64,000 nt of DNA from Eutreptiella sp. 'Long Island Sound 2002' (lineage: Eukaryota; Euglenozoa; Euglenophyceae; Eutreptiales; Eutreptiaceae): contig OZ038380.1 in the NCBI GenBank assembly GCA_964036045.1, positions 116,669,699 through 116,733,698 of the forward strand. Direction: 5' to 3'. Positions within the stretch are counted from its first letter, which is position 1, and each line of letters begins with the position of its first letter. The position numbers and the translations under genes are program-made. The notes below the pieces were generated by a model. The model saw nothing but the letters and a program-made list of their open reading frames with translations, did no database searches and was not told where the DNA came from. Shown here piece by piece: positions 1-9,856 of this stretch.

Positions 1-594
1 AATGTGGTTGTCAATTTGTGCATGTGCATGTGTGTGTGGACGTGTGTATGGTGTATGTGTGTGTATGTGTTTGGATATTTGTGTCCCTGACGAAGTGTGT
101 GTGTTTGGATGTTTGTGTGTTTGTCGCCACGGCTACATGTATGCAAGTATGTATGTGTGCATGCACGCACAAGTTCTTGGAGAAAAGACGTGGTGAGAAC
201 TGTTGGTGTGAAAAGGGTGAAGTGTGGGCCAGCAAGGGTGGGAAGAGAGGGCGGAAAGGGGGAGAAACTCCTGAGTGAGCTCTGAGTGAGCCTCCAATTA
301 GCTCTCAGTGAGCGCTCACTGAGCACTCACTGAGCGCTCAGTGAGCCGGCTCAGTGACGGCTCAGTGACGGCTCAGTCGGGCGCTCAGTCAATTGAGCCG
401 TCGCCAAAAAAAGTACCCCCCACCTTGAACCTTGACCAAGTGAGTATCTAAAACTTCTAAAAACATTGAATGCACATTACCTAGCATGCAAAACGCACAA
501 CAAACAAGCACAAAGACATCGCAATGCGCAACTGAGCCCCAAATTAGCCCCAACTTCACATTCTCCACTTAGCCACCAGTGAGCCGCAGGTACA
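1..594 (+). mobile_element. Right terminus (copy A) of a TA-flanked DNA transposon
   Basis: The segment is TG-rich for its first 170 bases, then carries a TGAGCGCTCA array, and ends in GAGCCGCAGGTACA at 581-594 followed by the dinucleotide TA. A second copy of the same terminus lies at 30772-31425 in the same orientation. Downstream of each terminus sits one half of the same gene: the 3' half here, the 5' half in antisense at the other copy. In the uninterrupted paralogue the two halves meet exactly at a TA (7299-7300). That identifies an element with inverted ends TGTACCTGCGGCTC and a TA target duplication. The TA duplication recalls Tc1/mariner-like families, but no transposase is visible for it here. 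The left part of the element lies outside the window. Confidence 0.7.
290..384. repeat. TGAGCGCTCA palindrome array
   Basis: Short tandem copies of the palindromes TGAGCGCTCA and CACTGAGCGCTCAGTG alternate here, ending in GGCTCAGTGACGG repeats. The same array type recurs at 27233-27428, 29009-29150 and 31063-31228, always at the edge of a mobile segment. It is a module of the element ends, not coding. Confidence 0.8.
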
Positions 595-596
595 TA

Positions 597-2378
597 AGGG
601 TCTCGACCCCGAGGAGCAGCGGCTGTGGGTGGATCCAGTCAAAAAAAGTGGCTGGACGCACCGCACGGCCACTGGCGCCGTCGTGCGGTACCAGACGGTG
701 AAGGTGCAGGCGTGGGATGCAGTAGCTCCCACGGAGTTCTCCACCAACCGTCGCCTGCGCACCCACATCCCCGACATCACCCACCCCACCCTCTGCAGCA
801 CCGACGCCCCCTTCACCATGCTTTGCATGGGTTGCCCCCACCCCTCCTTCCACAACTCCTACCCCGTCGCCATCCACGACATCCCCAACCCCCCCATCGA
901 CACGGAGGAGGGTTTTGCTGCGGCGGGCTACCGCCAGTATGACCGCATCATCCCCGAGGATCTGTGGGCCAGACTGGCGGAGCTCGCCACGGTGGAACTC
1001 AACCCGTCGATGCTCGAGGAGGTGGACCTCCAGGCGCCCGGGGAAGGTGGGGGGCGCTATCAGACGACGGTCTGCAGCGTCTCCCACTGGCTCCCGGACG
1101 ACCTCTGGCAGGCAGTTCTGGCCCTGCTGGGGTTCTCCCTCCCACCGCTGGAGGGACTTGAGGCCTTGTGCCCCAAGATCATCGAGCGGTGGGAGGCAGA
1201 ACCCTGGAAGGGTTTCCAGATCCCCCACCGCGATTTTGCACTGTCAGTGAAACAGTCAGTGCAGTGCATGGTCGTGTTCATCCCCCTCACCACCTCCCCC
1301 CCGTCCAAGTCCCTCCACGTGTGCCTGGGCACGCAAGGGGGCTATCACGCTGCCAATCGGTGGGATATTGTTAGCCAACCACTTCGCAGCGTGACGCCCC
1401 TCGGCGGGACGGTGATCCACCGCGGTGCGGGCGGGCCTGGCCGGGCACTGTTCATCCCGTTTGCACCCGTCAGCTACCGGTCGCGCATGCTGACCGTGGA
1501 GCCGGAGAGTGTAACGGAGCTGATGAACAGTGTTCCGGTGATGCCCTCCGAGCTTCTGGCCGAGGGGGCTGCAGTCGGGTCTCCACTGGGCACAGAGGCC
1601 AGTTTGAACTACAGCCCCCTGGACCAGTGGTCTGAGGAGGCCGACCCCGTGCCTGCCCCCCAAGAGGAGGACATGCCGGAGGCGCTAGCGGATGCGGAGG
1701 AGAGGCCGGCCGCGCTGGCTGATGCGGATGCCGCCCCCCCCCCACAGAGTGCGGCAGAGGAGGCCGACCCCGTGCCTGATCCCCAAGAGGAGGTGGCGCC
1801 TGCGGATGCGGAGGAGAGGACGGAGGCGCCTGCGGATGCGGAGGCGCCAGCGGATGCGGAGGAGAGGCCAGCCGCGCTAGCTGATGCGGATGCCCCCCCC
1901 CCCCCCCACAGAGTGCGGCAGAGGAGGACCTCCTCACTCCCGACGCGATCCCCGAGCCAGTCTGCTTCGTGTCGCAGGCTGAGCAGGCGTTGGACCCCCC
2001 GGTGCCCTACATGGGGGACGTCCTCCTCCTGCAAGAGGGGATGTCTGCGGGGCTGTTTCTGACCCCCACTGACCACGCGCACGTGGGGCCCACCGCCAAG
2101 GCGGCCAGAGCGGATGCCTGCCTCACTCCGCACATCCACCGGTGGTGGCTTCCCCTCCCCCGAGGCCACCGACTTCTGCCGCGTGCGCTGCAGGGGCCGG
2201 CACAGTGGTGTACTCGTTTGCCGCACTGGGTGCCGCGTTCGTGCGGGAGCCAGGGGCCGGCCGCATGGCCTGGATGGCCATGGCCCACTTCACGCCGCCC
2301 CTGAGCTCCCAGGACGCCGAGATGTTGGACCTCGTCCGCGTGGACAAGGCACACCGCACCATCTTCTCCTGCAGCGCG
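597..2378 (+). pseudogene. Dioxygenase-like gene, copy 1, 5' half lost
   Basis: The frame opens immediately after the transposon terminus and runs to 2062. It then continues in two other frames to about 2378, the shifts falling at a 15-C run near 1892-1907 and near 2150. The central part resembles a double-stranded beta-helix (2OG-Fe(II) oxygenase-like) fold. An H-R-D triad at 1226-1234 would be the HxD metal motif, a distal His lies at 1418-1420 and an Arg follows at about 1441. This fold call is by motif spacing only. The paralogue at 6824-8187 supplies the missing N-terminus, and the gene at 38830-41390 shares the motif H-(I/V)-P-D-(I/V)-T-H-P-T. The C-terminal third is an Ala/Glu/Pro-rich linker with internal repeats, then a conserved-looking tail ending near C-S-A-K. 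A plausible 5' splice site follows (AAG|GTGTGC at 2379). With its N-terminus cut away by the transposon, this copy is probably not functional. Confidence 0.6.
1622..1920 (+). repeat. Coding minisatellite in the linker of copy 1
   Basis: Units built on GATGCGGAGGAGAGG and GAGGCCGACCCCGTGCCTG are repeated several times, each unit encoding Asp-Ala-Glu-Glu or Glu-Glu-Ala-Asp-Pro-Val. Two long C runs (about 1730 and 1892-1907) sit at the ends of units. The repeats keep the reading frame up to the second C run, where the frame changes. Confidence 0.7.
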
Positions 2379-2830
2379 AAGGTGTGCCCGTGTGGTGCTT
2401 TGCATGCACACGATGTCGTCACATGTCACATAAATTTGGCGCGCGCCAAATAGCAGATTGGCGCGCCAACTTCGCAGTTGGCGCGCACCAATTTCCATCT
2501 TGGCGCGCGCCAACTCATCGGTTGGCGCGCCAAGTGTTCGGTTGGCGTGCGCCAAGTCCAGTTTTGGCGCGCGCCAAGTCCAGTTTTGGCGTGCCAAGTA
2601 GCTAGTTGGCGCGCGCCAAGTGCCGTTTTGGCGCTTGAATTTAATTGGTTGGGTTTTATCGTTGTTGTGTGGCTGGTTTTTGTGTTGTCTTGGTTGTCGC
2701 ATTGGTGTCGTTGTGTGCATTGTTCTATGCTTGTTCAATGTGTTCTTGCGTATTTGCAGGTCCCCATCCATGGTTTGATCGGTGGGGGGACATTTGGCGC
2801 GCGCCAAGTCCGGACTTGGCGCGCCAACTT
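2379..2830 (+). repeat. TTGGCGCGC(GC)CAA palindrome array, probably intronic
   Basis: About ten copies of the palindromes TTGGCGCGCCAA and TTGGCGCGCGCCAA occur at 2432-2640 and again at 2785-2830. A 5' splice candidate (AAG|GTGTGC) precedes the array, and a good 3' site (TATTTGCAG|GTCC, ending at 2760) lies inside. Similar arrays occupy 6640-6740 and 41860-41990, where intron borders are clearer. Open frames across the array, rich in Ala-Arg-Gln and Trp-Arg-Ala, are translations of the repeat and are not genes. Confidence 0.6.
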
Positions 2831-2914
2831 GTGAATTTGCGCGAGCCCAGGCCCGGGAAGCCAACTTTGGGACTTTTTTACCGTGTAGCAGAGTTTTTTC
2901 AGCACGAGAGGGGC

Positions 2915-3457
2915 ATGAAACCCGGGGTTTCTCAGGGTAAGAAGTTTCCATTTACACCAAAAAGGAGGGAAAAATCCCTAGGTAGCCAGTGTAACAACAT
3001 AATAGACACCCGCCATGATTTGGCTGCATTCCGAAGCAAGTTGGCGAATGTCTCTTGGCTTCGTAGTTACATATACACTCCCGTTTTGGATGGACGCGTG
3101 GGTCAACTTGAAGTGCGCATGGACAACGTAGAGAAACGGTGCGAAAGCATGGACTCCAAACTTGATAAGCTCGTTACGGCGACGTGCGAGAATAACACAC
3201 CAAAACTCCGAAAGCGCCCCTTGGCGACGCCATGCCCCGAAGGCCTTATGGCCGGAATGACTACATGGTTTGTCACGCAGCTCAATGATTCCGACAAGTT
3301 GGAAGCGCAACATGCCACCGTGCTTACTGTCGACGGTGAACAGACTCGCGCCATGCCATGGTCAAATGAAGGATTGCCAAGGCCGGGCGTGGAAATCCAA
3401 GGCGACAAGTCGCACCCGATGACGGAAGAGGAGGCGCGGAACACGGCGCTAAACTAA
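2915..3457 (+). CDS. PLE1 coiled-coil ORF (gag-like position)
   Basis: The ATG at 2915 opens a 180-codon frame ending in TAA; the same frame is open further upstream but there consists of translated repeat. The middle part (V-G-Q-L-E-V-R-M-D-N-V-E-K-R) has heptad spacing and would form a coiled coil. It is followed by basic and Glu-rich stretches. PLE2 has an ORF in the same relative position with a similar segment (L-D-N-K-V-S-S-L-D-D-K-L), so this is likely the first ORF of the element. No zinc knuckle or enzymatic motif is visible. Function is inferred from position only. Confidence 0.5.
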   Translation: MKPGVSQGKKFPFTPKRREKSLGSQCNNIIDTRHDLAAFRSKLANVSWLRSYIYTPVLDGRVGQLEVRMDNVEKRCESMDSKLDKLVTATCENNTPKLRKRPLATPCPEGLMAGMTTWFVTQLNDSDKLEAQHATVLTVDGEQTRAMPWSNEGLPRPGVEIQGDKSHPMTEEEARNTALN

Positions 3458-3709
3458 GACCGGACTGCATCACTGATTGGGTATGTGCATGTGGCGTGTG
3501 CGTTCTCTCAGGAGACGGAGATATGCTACCACACATTGCGCAATTTTTACGCTACTGGAAAGTACCACGCTGCTACTGGGCGTGCAACTATTGGGCACCA
3601 TTGTCTGGGGACCAATCAGACCCGGAACAAGACATTACCGACGATATCCGAGAGTCTAAGCTAAGTGTGAGCTAAGCTCAGAGGTGGCCTACAAGCCACA
3701 CACCATGAC

Positions 3710-4018
3710 ATGATCAGTGACCTAGGATACATTATATGTATCAGGGCAGGAATCCAAGGACAACTTCGCCATCTACGGCAACAACGCGACGAACTACGGC
3801 AACGCCAACACACGGCCCGCAGCGTGCTACCTTTTGACATGAGTAGCGAGTACCCACGTGACCCTTACGTGCGTGCGATTGGACACATGGTACACCGCTT
3901 TCATATGGCACGTATCCTCTGGCTGCCTCGGGCTAAAACCCGGGGCATCGGTATTTGGACTATGGTTAACGGGTACATGGTTCACCTGTTTCTGAACAAC
4001 TGGCACGTTGGATTCTAG
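3710..4018 (+). CDS. PLE1 partial ORF upstream of the endonuclease
   Basis: This 102-codon frame looks protein-like: it has a Gln/Arg-rich helix, then an aromatic His-Met-rich segment ending in Leu-Asn-Asn-Trp. It ends in TAG 30 bases before the next frame opens. In PLE2 the corresponding place holds a longer frame. I read it as a fragment of the N-terminal part of the PLE1 polyprotein. It has no recognisable domain. Confidence 0.35.
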   Translation: MISDLGYIICIRAGIQGQLRHLRQQRDELRQRQHTARSVLPFDMSSEYPRDPYVRAIGHMVHRFHMARILWLPRAKTRGIGIWTMVNGYMVHLFLNNWHVGF

Positions 4019-4050
4019 ATCACACCGAGGGTATATACGTACCAACGCCG

Positions 4051-5484
4051 GTGGGTGCACCGTGTACACCCACAGCACCCCATACAACGATTACTTTGCC
4101 TGCAGGACCGGTCGTGGATGATCCACCGATCCGGATTGGCGTACGGCAACGCAAACAGCACAGCTACGAGTCACGGCAGCAGCGACTCCAAGCACGACGA
4201 CAAGAATGCGCACGCGGCATGCCACGAGCCAAACGAACACGCCTACTACACACTTGCTTGGCCGCGTTTGGCTGCAACATCGCTCTACAGACGAGCGTGG
4301 ACACCGTCCCGGAACACTTGGTGGCGCAGTCATGGAGTGCGACGGAGCGAGAGGCTGGGGCCTGGCCCTCCTTGCAATGCTTAGCGATGGGCCGGGACCA
4401 GTGCAACGCGATATGGATACCTCCGACGTGGACATGGACGGCAGCCAACCAGCAGACGGTCACAGACATACACAACACGATGAACACACGGCCCTACATG
4501 CGCGCCATCCTTGTTTACCCCACGTCCTGGGGTTCTACAACTTCCCTGCACGAACTCACATACACACACATGCACACCTCCATAGCGCGGGGCACCACAC
4601 ACGATGAGATGCAAATAACTATTGCTTTGGTACAGAATGTACCCCTGGACACCTGGTGTCCTGATTGGGGTGCGGTGATTAACTTGCTGGGAAGGGCTGT
4701 ACACAAGTGGGGATTCAGGCTCACCCACCAGGCATTTCTGCCACGTGACATGCCTGCCCCGCGGTATGAGGACAGGTACTGGCAGGCATGGCACCCGCCG
4801 GAGGTCCAGATACGGCGCGAAGGGCTAGGACGGAGAGACGGATGGCTTGCGGTACTGGATTCCATAGGTCGGATGAATGCCAGCATCCACCTCTGCCCTG
4901 CCCGATGGGTACGGGAGCTTGCACACATCACCACATACAACACACGACAGGACCTGAGTACACTAGGATCCTGGATCTACTGTGCCTACCACCCGATGTA
5001 CCGGCTACGGTACTGGGGACAGACAGGAGCTGAGCACTCCTTTCGTGCCGTCGCAGAGCGTTTCTACGACGAGATAAAGGATGCACAAATTAAGGTGGTA
5101 GCACGCATACGGCAGCAAAGGAGTGCGCGGCCCGCCATACATACACACGCTGCACCACACGGGCGTGGTGCACTAGTTGGTCATACCCATCTGCCAAGTA
5201 CGGCCGTCCATGGCAGATCGGGTGGAACAGTGGTACATCACGCACTACCCCCGGAACCTGAACTCCAAAGGATCCACGGCACACCAACACATGCGATACC
5301 TCGTGCGCTCGAGGTTATACAGACATTTCACGGACACGGCACTACACGACCACACCCTATGGATGGCTCTGATCACCAGCACACGCATCCGCATGGACCC
5401 CATGGATTGCCTCACTATTGTAACTGCTGCGAAACGCGTGATGGCTCCACACCATCACTCTATGTTGAAGAGACGTCTACTTGA
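4051..5484 (+). CDS. PLE1 GIY-YIG endonuclease ORF
   Basis: A long frame begins in Arg/Gln-rich sequence. At about 4965-5045 it contains W-I-Y-C-A-Y, eight residues later R-Y-W-G-Q-T-G, then an Arg and Glu-containing helix. That is the GIY-YIG nuclease signature used by Penelope-like elements to nick target DNA. A C-x11-H type region just upstream (L-C-P-A-R-W) may be part of a zinc site. Real coding probably leaves this frame near 5200, where an overlapping frame (5177-6310) continues into the RT part; the last 90 codons here are His/Gly/Pro-rich and look like a shadow. So a one-base shift or frameshifting joins the two. The nuclease call rests on the spacing of the two halves of the motif. 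Confidence 0.6.
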   Translation: MGAPCTPTAPHTTITLPAGPVVDDPPIRIGVRQRKQHSYESRQQRLQARRQECARGMPRAKRTRLLHTCLAAFGCNIALQTSVDTVPEHLVAQSWSATEREAGAWPSLQCLAMGRDQCNAIWIPPTWTWTAANQQTVTDIHNTMNTRPYMRAILVYPTSWGSTTSLHELTYTHMHTSIARGTTHDEMQITIALVQNVPLDTWCPDWGAVINLLGRAVHKWGFRLTHQAFLPRDMPAPRYEDRYWQAWHPPEVQIRREGLGRRDGWLAVLDSIGRMNASIHLCPARWVRELAHITTYNTRQDLSTLGSWIYCAYHPMYRLRYWGQTGAEHSFRAVAERFYDEIKDAQIKVVARIRQQRSARPAIHTHAAPHGRGALVGHTHLPSTAVHGRSGGTVVHHALPPEPELQRIHGTPTHAIPRALEVIQTFHGHGTTRPHPMDGSDHQHTHPHGPHGLPHYCNCCETRDGSTPSLYVEETST

Positions 5485-6310
5485 CTATGTGTACCATAAA
5501 ACAGGCCTATGTTTGCCGATGGCCCTGCCACTGCGTATACCGTACTGTACGAAGAGCATGCGCCGCAGATTCAAACAAGCATGGTACCCGTTTCTTTCCG
5601 CCGTGCCGCAACCTAGGCCTATCCGCAAATACCTCGGCAGTACGCTCACAGTAGTGGGCACGCTGCCAGGTAAAGCGCAGGACGTATGGTGTGAAGACCG
5701 GGTACTACACTCCATGCGTACCATTGATGGAATGTTGCAGAGGCTATGGACTGTCTGTGGATGCGCACAACTACCACAACATACGGGGCCATGCGCGCAC
5801 ACATCCATACATACAGCAGAGGCACGCACACACACGTTTGGCGAGGAATGGGTCCCGGTAATGCACATGGGCTTGAGACAGTCAGTGGTCCCTACACCGG
5901 GGGCACTGCATGAGAATATCACTGCGGAACTCTCTACCCTGCGAGAGGCCTCGCCGAAAAAATGTCCGTTTCTGTTCAACACGTTTTCCAGCTCAGTGCA
6001 CAAAATCATAGAGGAGGGCATACCACGCACGGAACACGCACGCACCCCGAACCCTGCCAACATCACCTCCACCAGAGTGAAGCAATTCAAACAGACATGG
6101 CCAAATTGGAAGCCCGTGCGTCTTGACAAGAATGTATCATGCTATACGTTGATCTGCTGGCATGTCTACCTCATCCTGATCTTTAAAACCTTCTATGCCT
6201 TTCCGAATTACACCCTGTTTCACCGAGCTGCCAGTGCCAAGGTGGTGCAGGACATCGATCCTGCTCATTTATTATTTTTTCTGCGCCGTCACCATCCCTG
6301 CCCTTGGTAG
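5177..6310 (+). CDS. PLE1 reverse transcriptase, N-terminal part only
   Basis: The frame overlaps the endonuclease frame and carries the motif C-x-C-A-x-L-x6-C-x5-H (near 5755-5805), probably a zinc-binding element, which PLE2 also has between endonuclease and RT. Near 6105-6130 it has W-K-P-V-R-L-D-K-N followed by a Cys, matching W-D-K-K in PLE2 and resembling the DKG-type motif at the start of Penelope RTs. After that only about 55 codons remain before TAG at 6308. RT motifs A, B and C are absent, so this copy cannot encode an active polymerase. Another frame (6195-6535) stays open for a while but shows no RT motif. Confidence 0.5.
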   Translation: MVIPICQVRPSMADRVEQWYITHYPRNLNSKGSTAHQHMRYLVRSRLYRHFTDTALHDHTLWMALITSTRIRMDPMDCLTIVTAAKRVMAPHHHSMLKRRLLDYVYHKTGLCLPMALPLRIPYCTKSMRRRFKQAWYPFLSAVPQPRPIRKYLGSTLTVVGTLPGKAQDVWCEDRVLHSMRTIDGMLQRLWTVCGCAQLPQHTGPCAHTSIHTAEARTHTFGEEWVPVMHMGLRQSVVPTPGALHENITAELSTLREASPKKCPFLFNTFSSSVHKIIEEGIPRTEHARTPNPANITSTRVKQFKQTWPNWKPVRLDKNVSCYTLICWHVYLILIFKTFYAFPNYTLFHRAASAKVVQDIDPAHLLFFLRRHHPCPW

Positions 6311-6535
6311 ACAGTGTAACATGCGCACGTTGCGTTCAGGCCTGACAGGTCACGTCCTGATCCTGAAGGGGGCACGTATTCCGTACGGATCTGCGAAAAA
6401 TTTGTGGGACGAATGTAACTACGAAGCCAACCCCAGATACTGTACATTCGCCAACTCCTGGTCAACTCCATTTCGAGAGCATTTAACTTGCTTGTACTTG
6501 TGCACTGTGTTGTTGCTACGCCTTGTGCATGAAAC

Positions 6536-6805
6536 GTGAGGAACTATCTATATTTTACAGCTCATGGTTGCGTTGCTTTGTTGATATGTTGCAATATGTG
6601 GGTCTTTTGGGTCGAAGCCAACTTTTTGGAAGCCAAGCCAAAGTTGGCGCGCCAACTTGGCACTTGGCGCGCGCCAACTGCAAAGTTGGCGCGCCAATTT
6701 GGCGTGCCGACTCTTGAGTTGGCGCGCGCCAACTGCCCCATTCTTCCTCTTCGTTTGCACCCCGTGTTTCATTTACACCCTTCATGCATTCCCTTTGCCT
6801 TCTAG
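6536..6805 (+). repeat. Candidate intron with TTGGCGCGCCAA array
   Basis: The stretch from ATGGTTGCGTTGCTTTG (about 6565) to the end is closely similar, in inverse orientation, to 41802-42062, where both splice sites are good. Here a GTGAGG at 6536 and CCCTTTGCCTTCTAG ending at 6805 would be the borders. The middle (6643-6735) is a run of TTGGCGCGC(GC)CAA palindromes. The start codon of gene copy 2 follows 18 bases after the 3' border, so this would be a 5' UTR intron or a promoter-proximal insert. Confidence 0.5.
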
Positions 6806-6823
6806 GCACCTCATTACTTTATT

Positions 6824-8187
6824 ATGCCTGCAAAGCAACCCAAGAAGGGCAAGGGGAAGAAGGTGACAGTCACTGACCCCACGTCTGCCCCCGCCAACCC
6901 CGAGGTGCAGGCGGTGCTCGACGCCCACATCGCCAACGTCGGCTCCGAGCACTTCCCCGCGGGCTATTTTCCCATCCCCTACACCCTCACCCCCCCGGAC
7001 GCCCAATCCTTCCCCCAGCTCCACGACCCCCTGGAGGCCGCCCTGTTCGGCAAGTGGGACCAGCCGGGCAATCCCTACTTGGTCTGGCGAATGGACGCCA
7101 CCCGCGTCAACTTCGCCCTGACCAGGGGGGGTCTTAGCAGGTTCTGCTGTGCCGTGATGGGGCGGTACCCCACGACGCTCGCGGTCGAGTTGAAGCTTTC
7201 TCAAGTTACCCTTGAGGGCCTCAACAAGACCCTGAAGCTGTGCACTGCTGCAGCGTCAAAAGAGTTCATCACGTTCTCGAGCTGCAGGAGAAGCCGCCTA
7301 AGGGTCTTGACCCCGAGGAGCAGTGGCTGTGGGTGGATCCAGTCAAAAAAAAAGGCTGGACGCACCGCACGGCCACTGGCGCCGTCGTGCGGTACCAGAC
7401 GGTGAAGGTGCAGGCGTGGGATGCAGTAGCTCCCACGGAGTTCTCCACCAACCGTCGCCTGCGCACCCACATCCCCGACATCACCCACCCCACCCTCTAC
7501 AGCACCAACGCCCCCTTCACCATGCTTGGCATGGGTTGCCCCCACCCCTCCTTCCACAACTCCTACCCCGTCGCCATCCACGACATCCCCAACCGCCCCA
7601 TCGACACGGAGGAGGGTTTTGCTGCGGCGGGCTACCGCCAGTATGACCGCATCATCCCCGAGGATCTGTGGGCCAGACTGGCGGAGCTCGCCACGGTGGA
7701 ACTCAACCCGTCGATGCTCGAGGAGGTGGACCTCCAGGCGCCCGGGGAAGGTGGGGGGCGCTATCAGACGACGGTCTGCAGCGTCCCCCACTGGCTCGCG
7801 GACGACCTCTGGCAGGCAGTTCTCGCCCTGCTGGGGTTCTCCCTCCCACCGCCGGAGGGACTTGAGGCCTTGTGCCCCAAGATCATCGAGCGGTGGGAGG
7901 CAGAACCCTGGAAGGGTTTCCAGATCCCCCACCGCGATTTTGCACTGTCAGTGAAACAGTCAGTGCAGTGCATGGTCGTGTTCATCCCCCTCAACACCAC
8001 CCCCCCGTCCAAGTTCCTCCAGGTGTGCCCGGGCACGTAGGGGGGCTATCACGCTGCGACCCGGTGGGATATTGTTATCCAACCGCTTCGCAGCGTGACG
8101 CCCCTCGGCGGGACGGTGATCCACCGCGGTGCGGGCGGGCCTGGCCGGGCACTGTTCATCCCGTTTGCACCCGTCGGCTACCGGTCG
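6824..8187 (+). pseudogene. Dioxygenase-like gene, copy 2, frameshifted and stopped
   Basis: The frame starts at ATG 6824 with a Lys/Gly-rich N-terminus, then a roughly 130-residue domain with no known motif. At about 7268-7272 one base is missing relative to the minus-strand copy at 31428-31893 (ATCACG against GTCAACG), so the coding sequence jumps to the frame that runs to 8040. From 7300 on it is nearly identical to copy 1, including the H-R-D motif. At 8038-8040 a TAG replaces the CAA (Gln) codon of copy 1. Homology to copy 1 continues past this stop to 8187, where the inverted arm of the composite element begins. So this copy has one frameshift, one in-frame TAG and a truncated 3' end. 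Confidence 0.65.
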
Positions 8188-8312
8188 TGAAGGTGTCCTT
8201 GTGCGTCGCTGTGAGTGTGTGACTGCATTCTTTGGTTTCTGGTTGTCTAGGTTTGTGTGCGTACGTGGATTCGTGAATGCGCAGGTGTGTGTGTGTGTGT
8301 GTGTGTGTGCCA

Positions 8313-8345
<33 letters not shown>

Positions 8346-9275
8346 TGTGTGTGTGTGTGCTACAGCTTTTGCACCTGTTGTTTTGGATCATGTTGTTGGT
8401 TTTGGTGTTGTGTGGCATAGGCTTTGATTGTGTGCACATAACATTGTGTTTGTGGCTGCAGACGCAGGTACGGTTGTGTTTGTGGTTGTGGTTGTCGTTC
8501 TGGGCTTGCGTGAGGTCGCCGCCACGGCTGTTGTGGTAGCTGTCGTTCTTGGTGTGGTTATGGTAGTGGCTGTGGTTGCGGCTTTGCTTGTGGGTGTGGG
8601 TGTGGGTGTGGGTGTGGGTGTGTTTCTGCAAGCTGTGTTGTGTGTGGATTTGGTTGTGGTTGTGTCAGTGTGTGTGGCCCTGGCTGTGGCGAAGGCTGCA
8701 GTTGCAGCTTTCACTGTGGCTGCAGCTGTTCTTTGGGTTATGGCTGTAGCTGTGGGGGGGGGGGGGGTAAAGGACTACAAAGAGGGGGGCTCAAATCACC
8801 ATCCACCCCCTCCCAAAAAAGACCGCACCAAGTTTACAGTGACAGTGTACAGTGACAGTGTACAATGACAGTGTATAGTGAGAGCATACAGTGCGTGTAG
8901 AGTGACAGTGTAGAGTGCTAGTATAGAGACTTGGGCGTTGTGGCGGACGTACGGTGTGTGGGAATACATTCTATGAGACCTTGGGGAGTACAGTGTACAG
9001 AGTACAGTGTACAGTGTACAGTGTACGGTGACAATGTACAGTGACAGTGTACAGTGACAGTGTGCAGTGGCAGTGTGCAGTGTGCAGTGACAGCGTACAG
9101 TGCCAGAATACAGTGTACCATGTACAGTGACAGTAGACAGTGACACCCAGGGGGGCGGGGTTTCTCGGAAATCGGATATCATGCTTAAAAAACCCCCCAG
9201 AGCCAAATTTAAAAAAGGGGGGGGGTTTGGGGGGGGTTTTTAAGGGGGTTTTTCGCTGCGTGGGGGTATTGCCCG
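8188..9275 (+). repeat. Left inverted arm of the composite element
   Basis: This is about 1.1 kb of GT-rich sequence containing a TG microsatellite (8284-8360), GTGGTTGTGGTTG-type degenerate repeats, a G run near 8755-8768, a CAGTGTACAGTGA minisatellite (8835-9150) and a C/G-rich segment. It matches 29151-30150 and then 27030-27232 in inverse orientation. Open frames here are translated repeat. Confidence 0.75.
8835..9150 (+). repeat. CAGTGTACAGTGA minisatellite
   Basis: Degenerate tandem units of 10-16 bases based on CAGTGTACAGTGA fill this part of the left arm. The inverse-complement units (CACTGTACACTGT) fill 29153-29530 of the right arm. The two arms can base-pair over the whole block. 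Confidence 0.8.
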
Positions 9276-9808
9276 CGGAAACGCCCCCCCAGCCCCCCAA
9301 CCCCCCCCCCCCCCCAATGAAGAACATAGTGTCGGGCACCTCCGAAGAGTTGGGTATGCGGCCCAGGTGTGATCCGACAATTCGCACCGCCCCTACCAAC
9401 GTCTATGGTAGGGTTTCATCGGCTTGGGTATTTCCGGCCGTGGGTACCAGAAACCTCGGGACTGTGGGTCTCCGAGGCGGTCATCGGGTTCGAAGTACAC
9501 CATGGGGTTAGAATTGCAGCATGCAGGTTGACCCGCATCAAGGTCCGTCATGGGGTTCGGAATGCATCATGGGGTTAGAAATACACCATGGGGTGGGAAA
9601 TGTGTCAAGGGGAGGGCCTAAAAGAAGGGGTGTGTGTGTGTGACTATACTGGTCGGCCGACGCAACTCGGGAGGCCATTAAGGCTATGGCTGGCCAAGCC
9701 TCCCTCCCCGCGCCATTGTGTGGGCCTTCCAGTCCTAGTGTGCATGCAACTACAAGGGAAGGAGAGGGAGAGCGAGGAGGTGTAGGGGGTGGTGGAAGTA
9801 TCCGTTTG

Positions 9809-9844
<36 letters not shown>

Positions 9845-9856
9845 ATGTAGCTCCGC
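9276..9856. other. No gene: short repeats
   Basis: A C run at about 9300-9317, then about 180 bases of unique sequence, then spaced copies of CATGGGGTTAGAA (9500-9600) and a TG microsatellite (9815-9842). No coding signal was found on either strand. Confidence 0.6.

Larger units (their letters stand above)
2840..6310 (+). mobile_element. Penelope-like retroelement PLE1, 3'-truncated
   Basis: Four plus-strand open frames follow one another: a coiled-coil frame, a short frame, a GIY-YIG endonuclease frame and the N-terminal part of a reverse-transcriptase frame. The order endonuclease before reverse transcriptase matches the permuted Chlamys/Naiad-type Penelope elements known from green algae and protists. 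A C-x-C-A-x-L-x6-C-x5-H motif near 5750-5805 is shared with PLE2. The frame stops just after an L-D-K-N motif, so the catalytic RT motifs A to C are missing. No pseudo-LTRs were found. The element sits between two TTGGCGCGCCAA arrays. Confidence 0.65.

Noticed and set aside
1-285. Val/Cys-rich small proteins at the left edge
   Set aside because: They are translations of a TG-rich repeat, with equal open frames on both strands.
2432-2830. TTGGCGCGCCAA as E2F-type binding sites
   Set aside because: There is superficial similarity to E2F sites, but the arrays sit in introns and near transposon borders, and no regulatory context supports it.
8835-9150. Telomeric repeats
   Set aside because: CAGTGTACAGTGA units are irregular in length and form inverted pairs with 29153-29530; this is not a telomere array.
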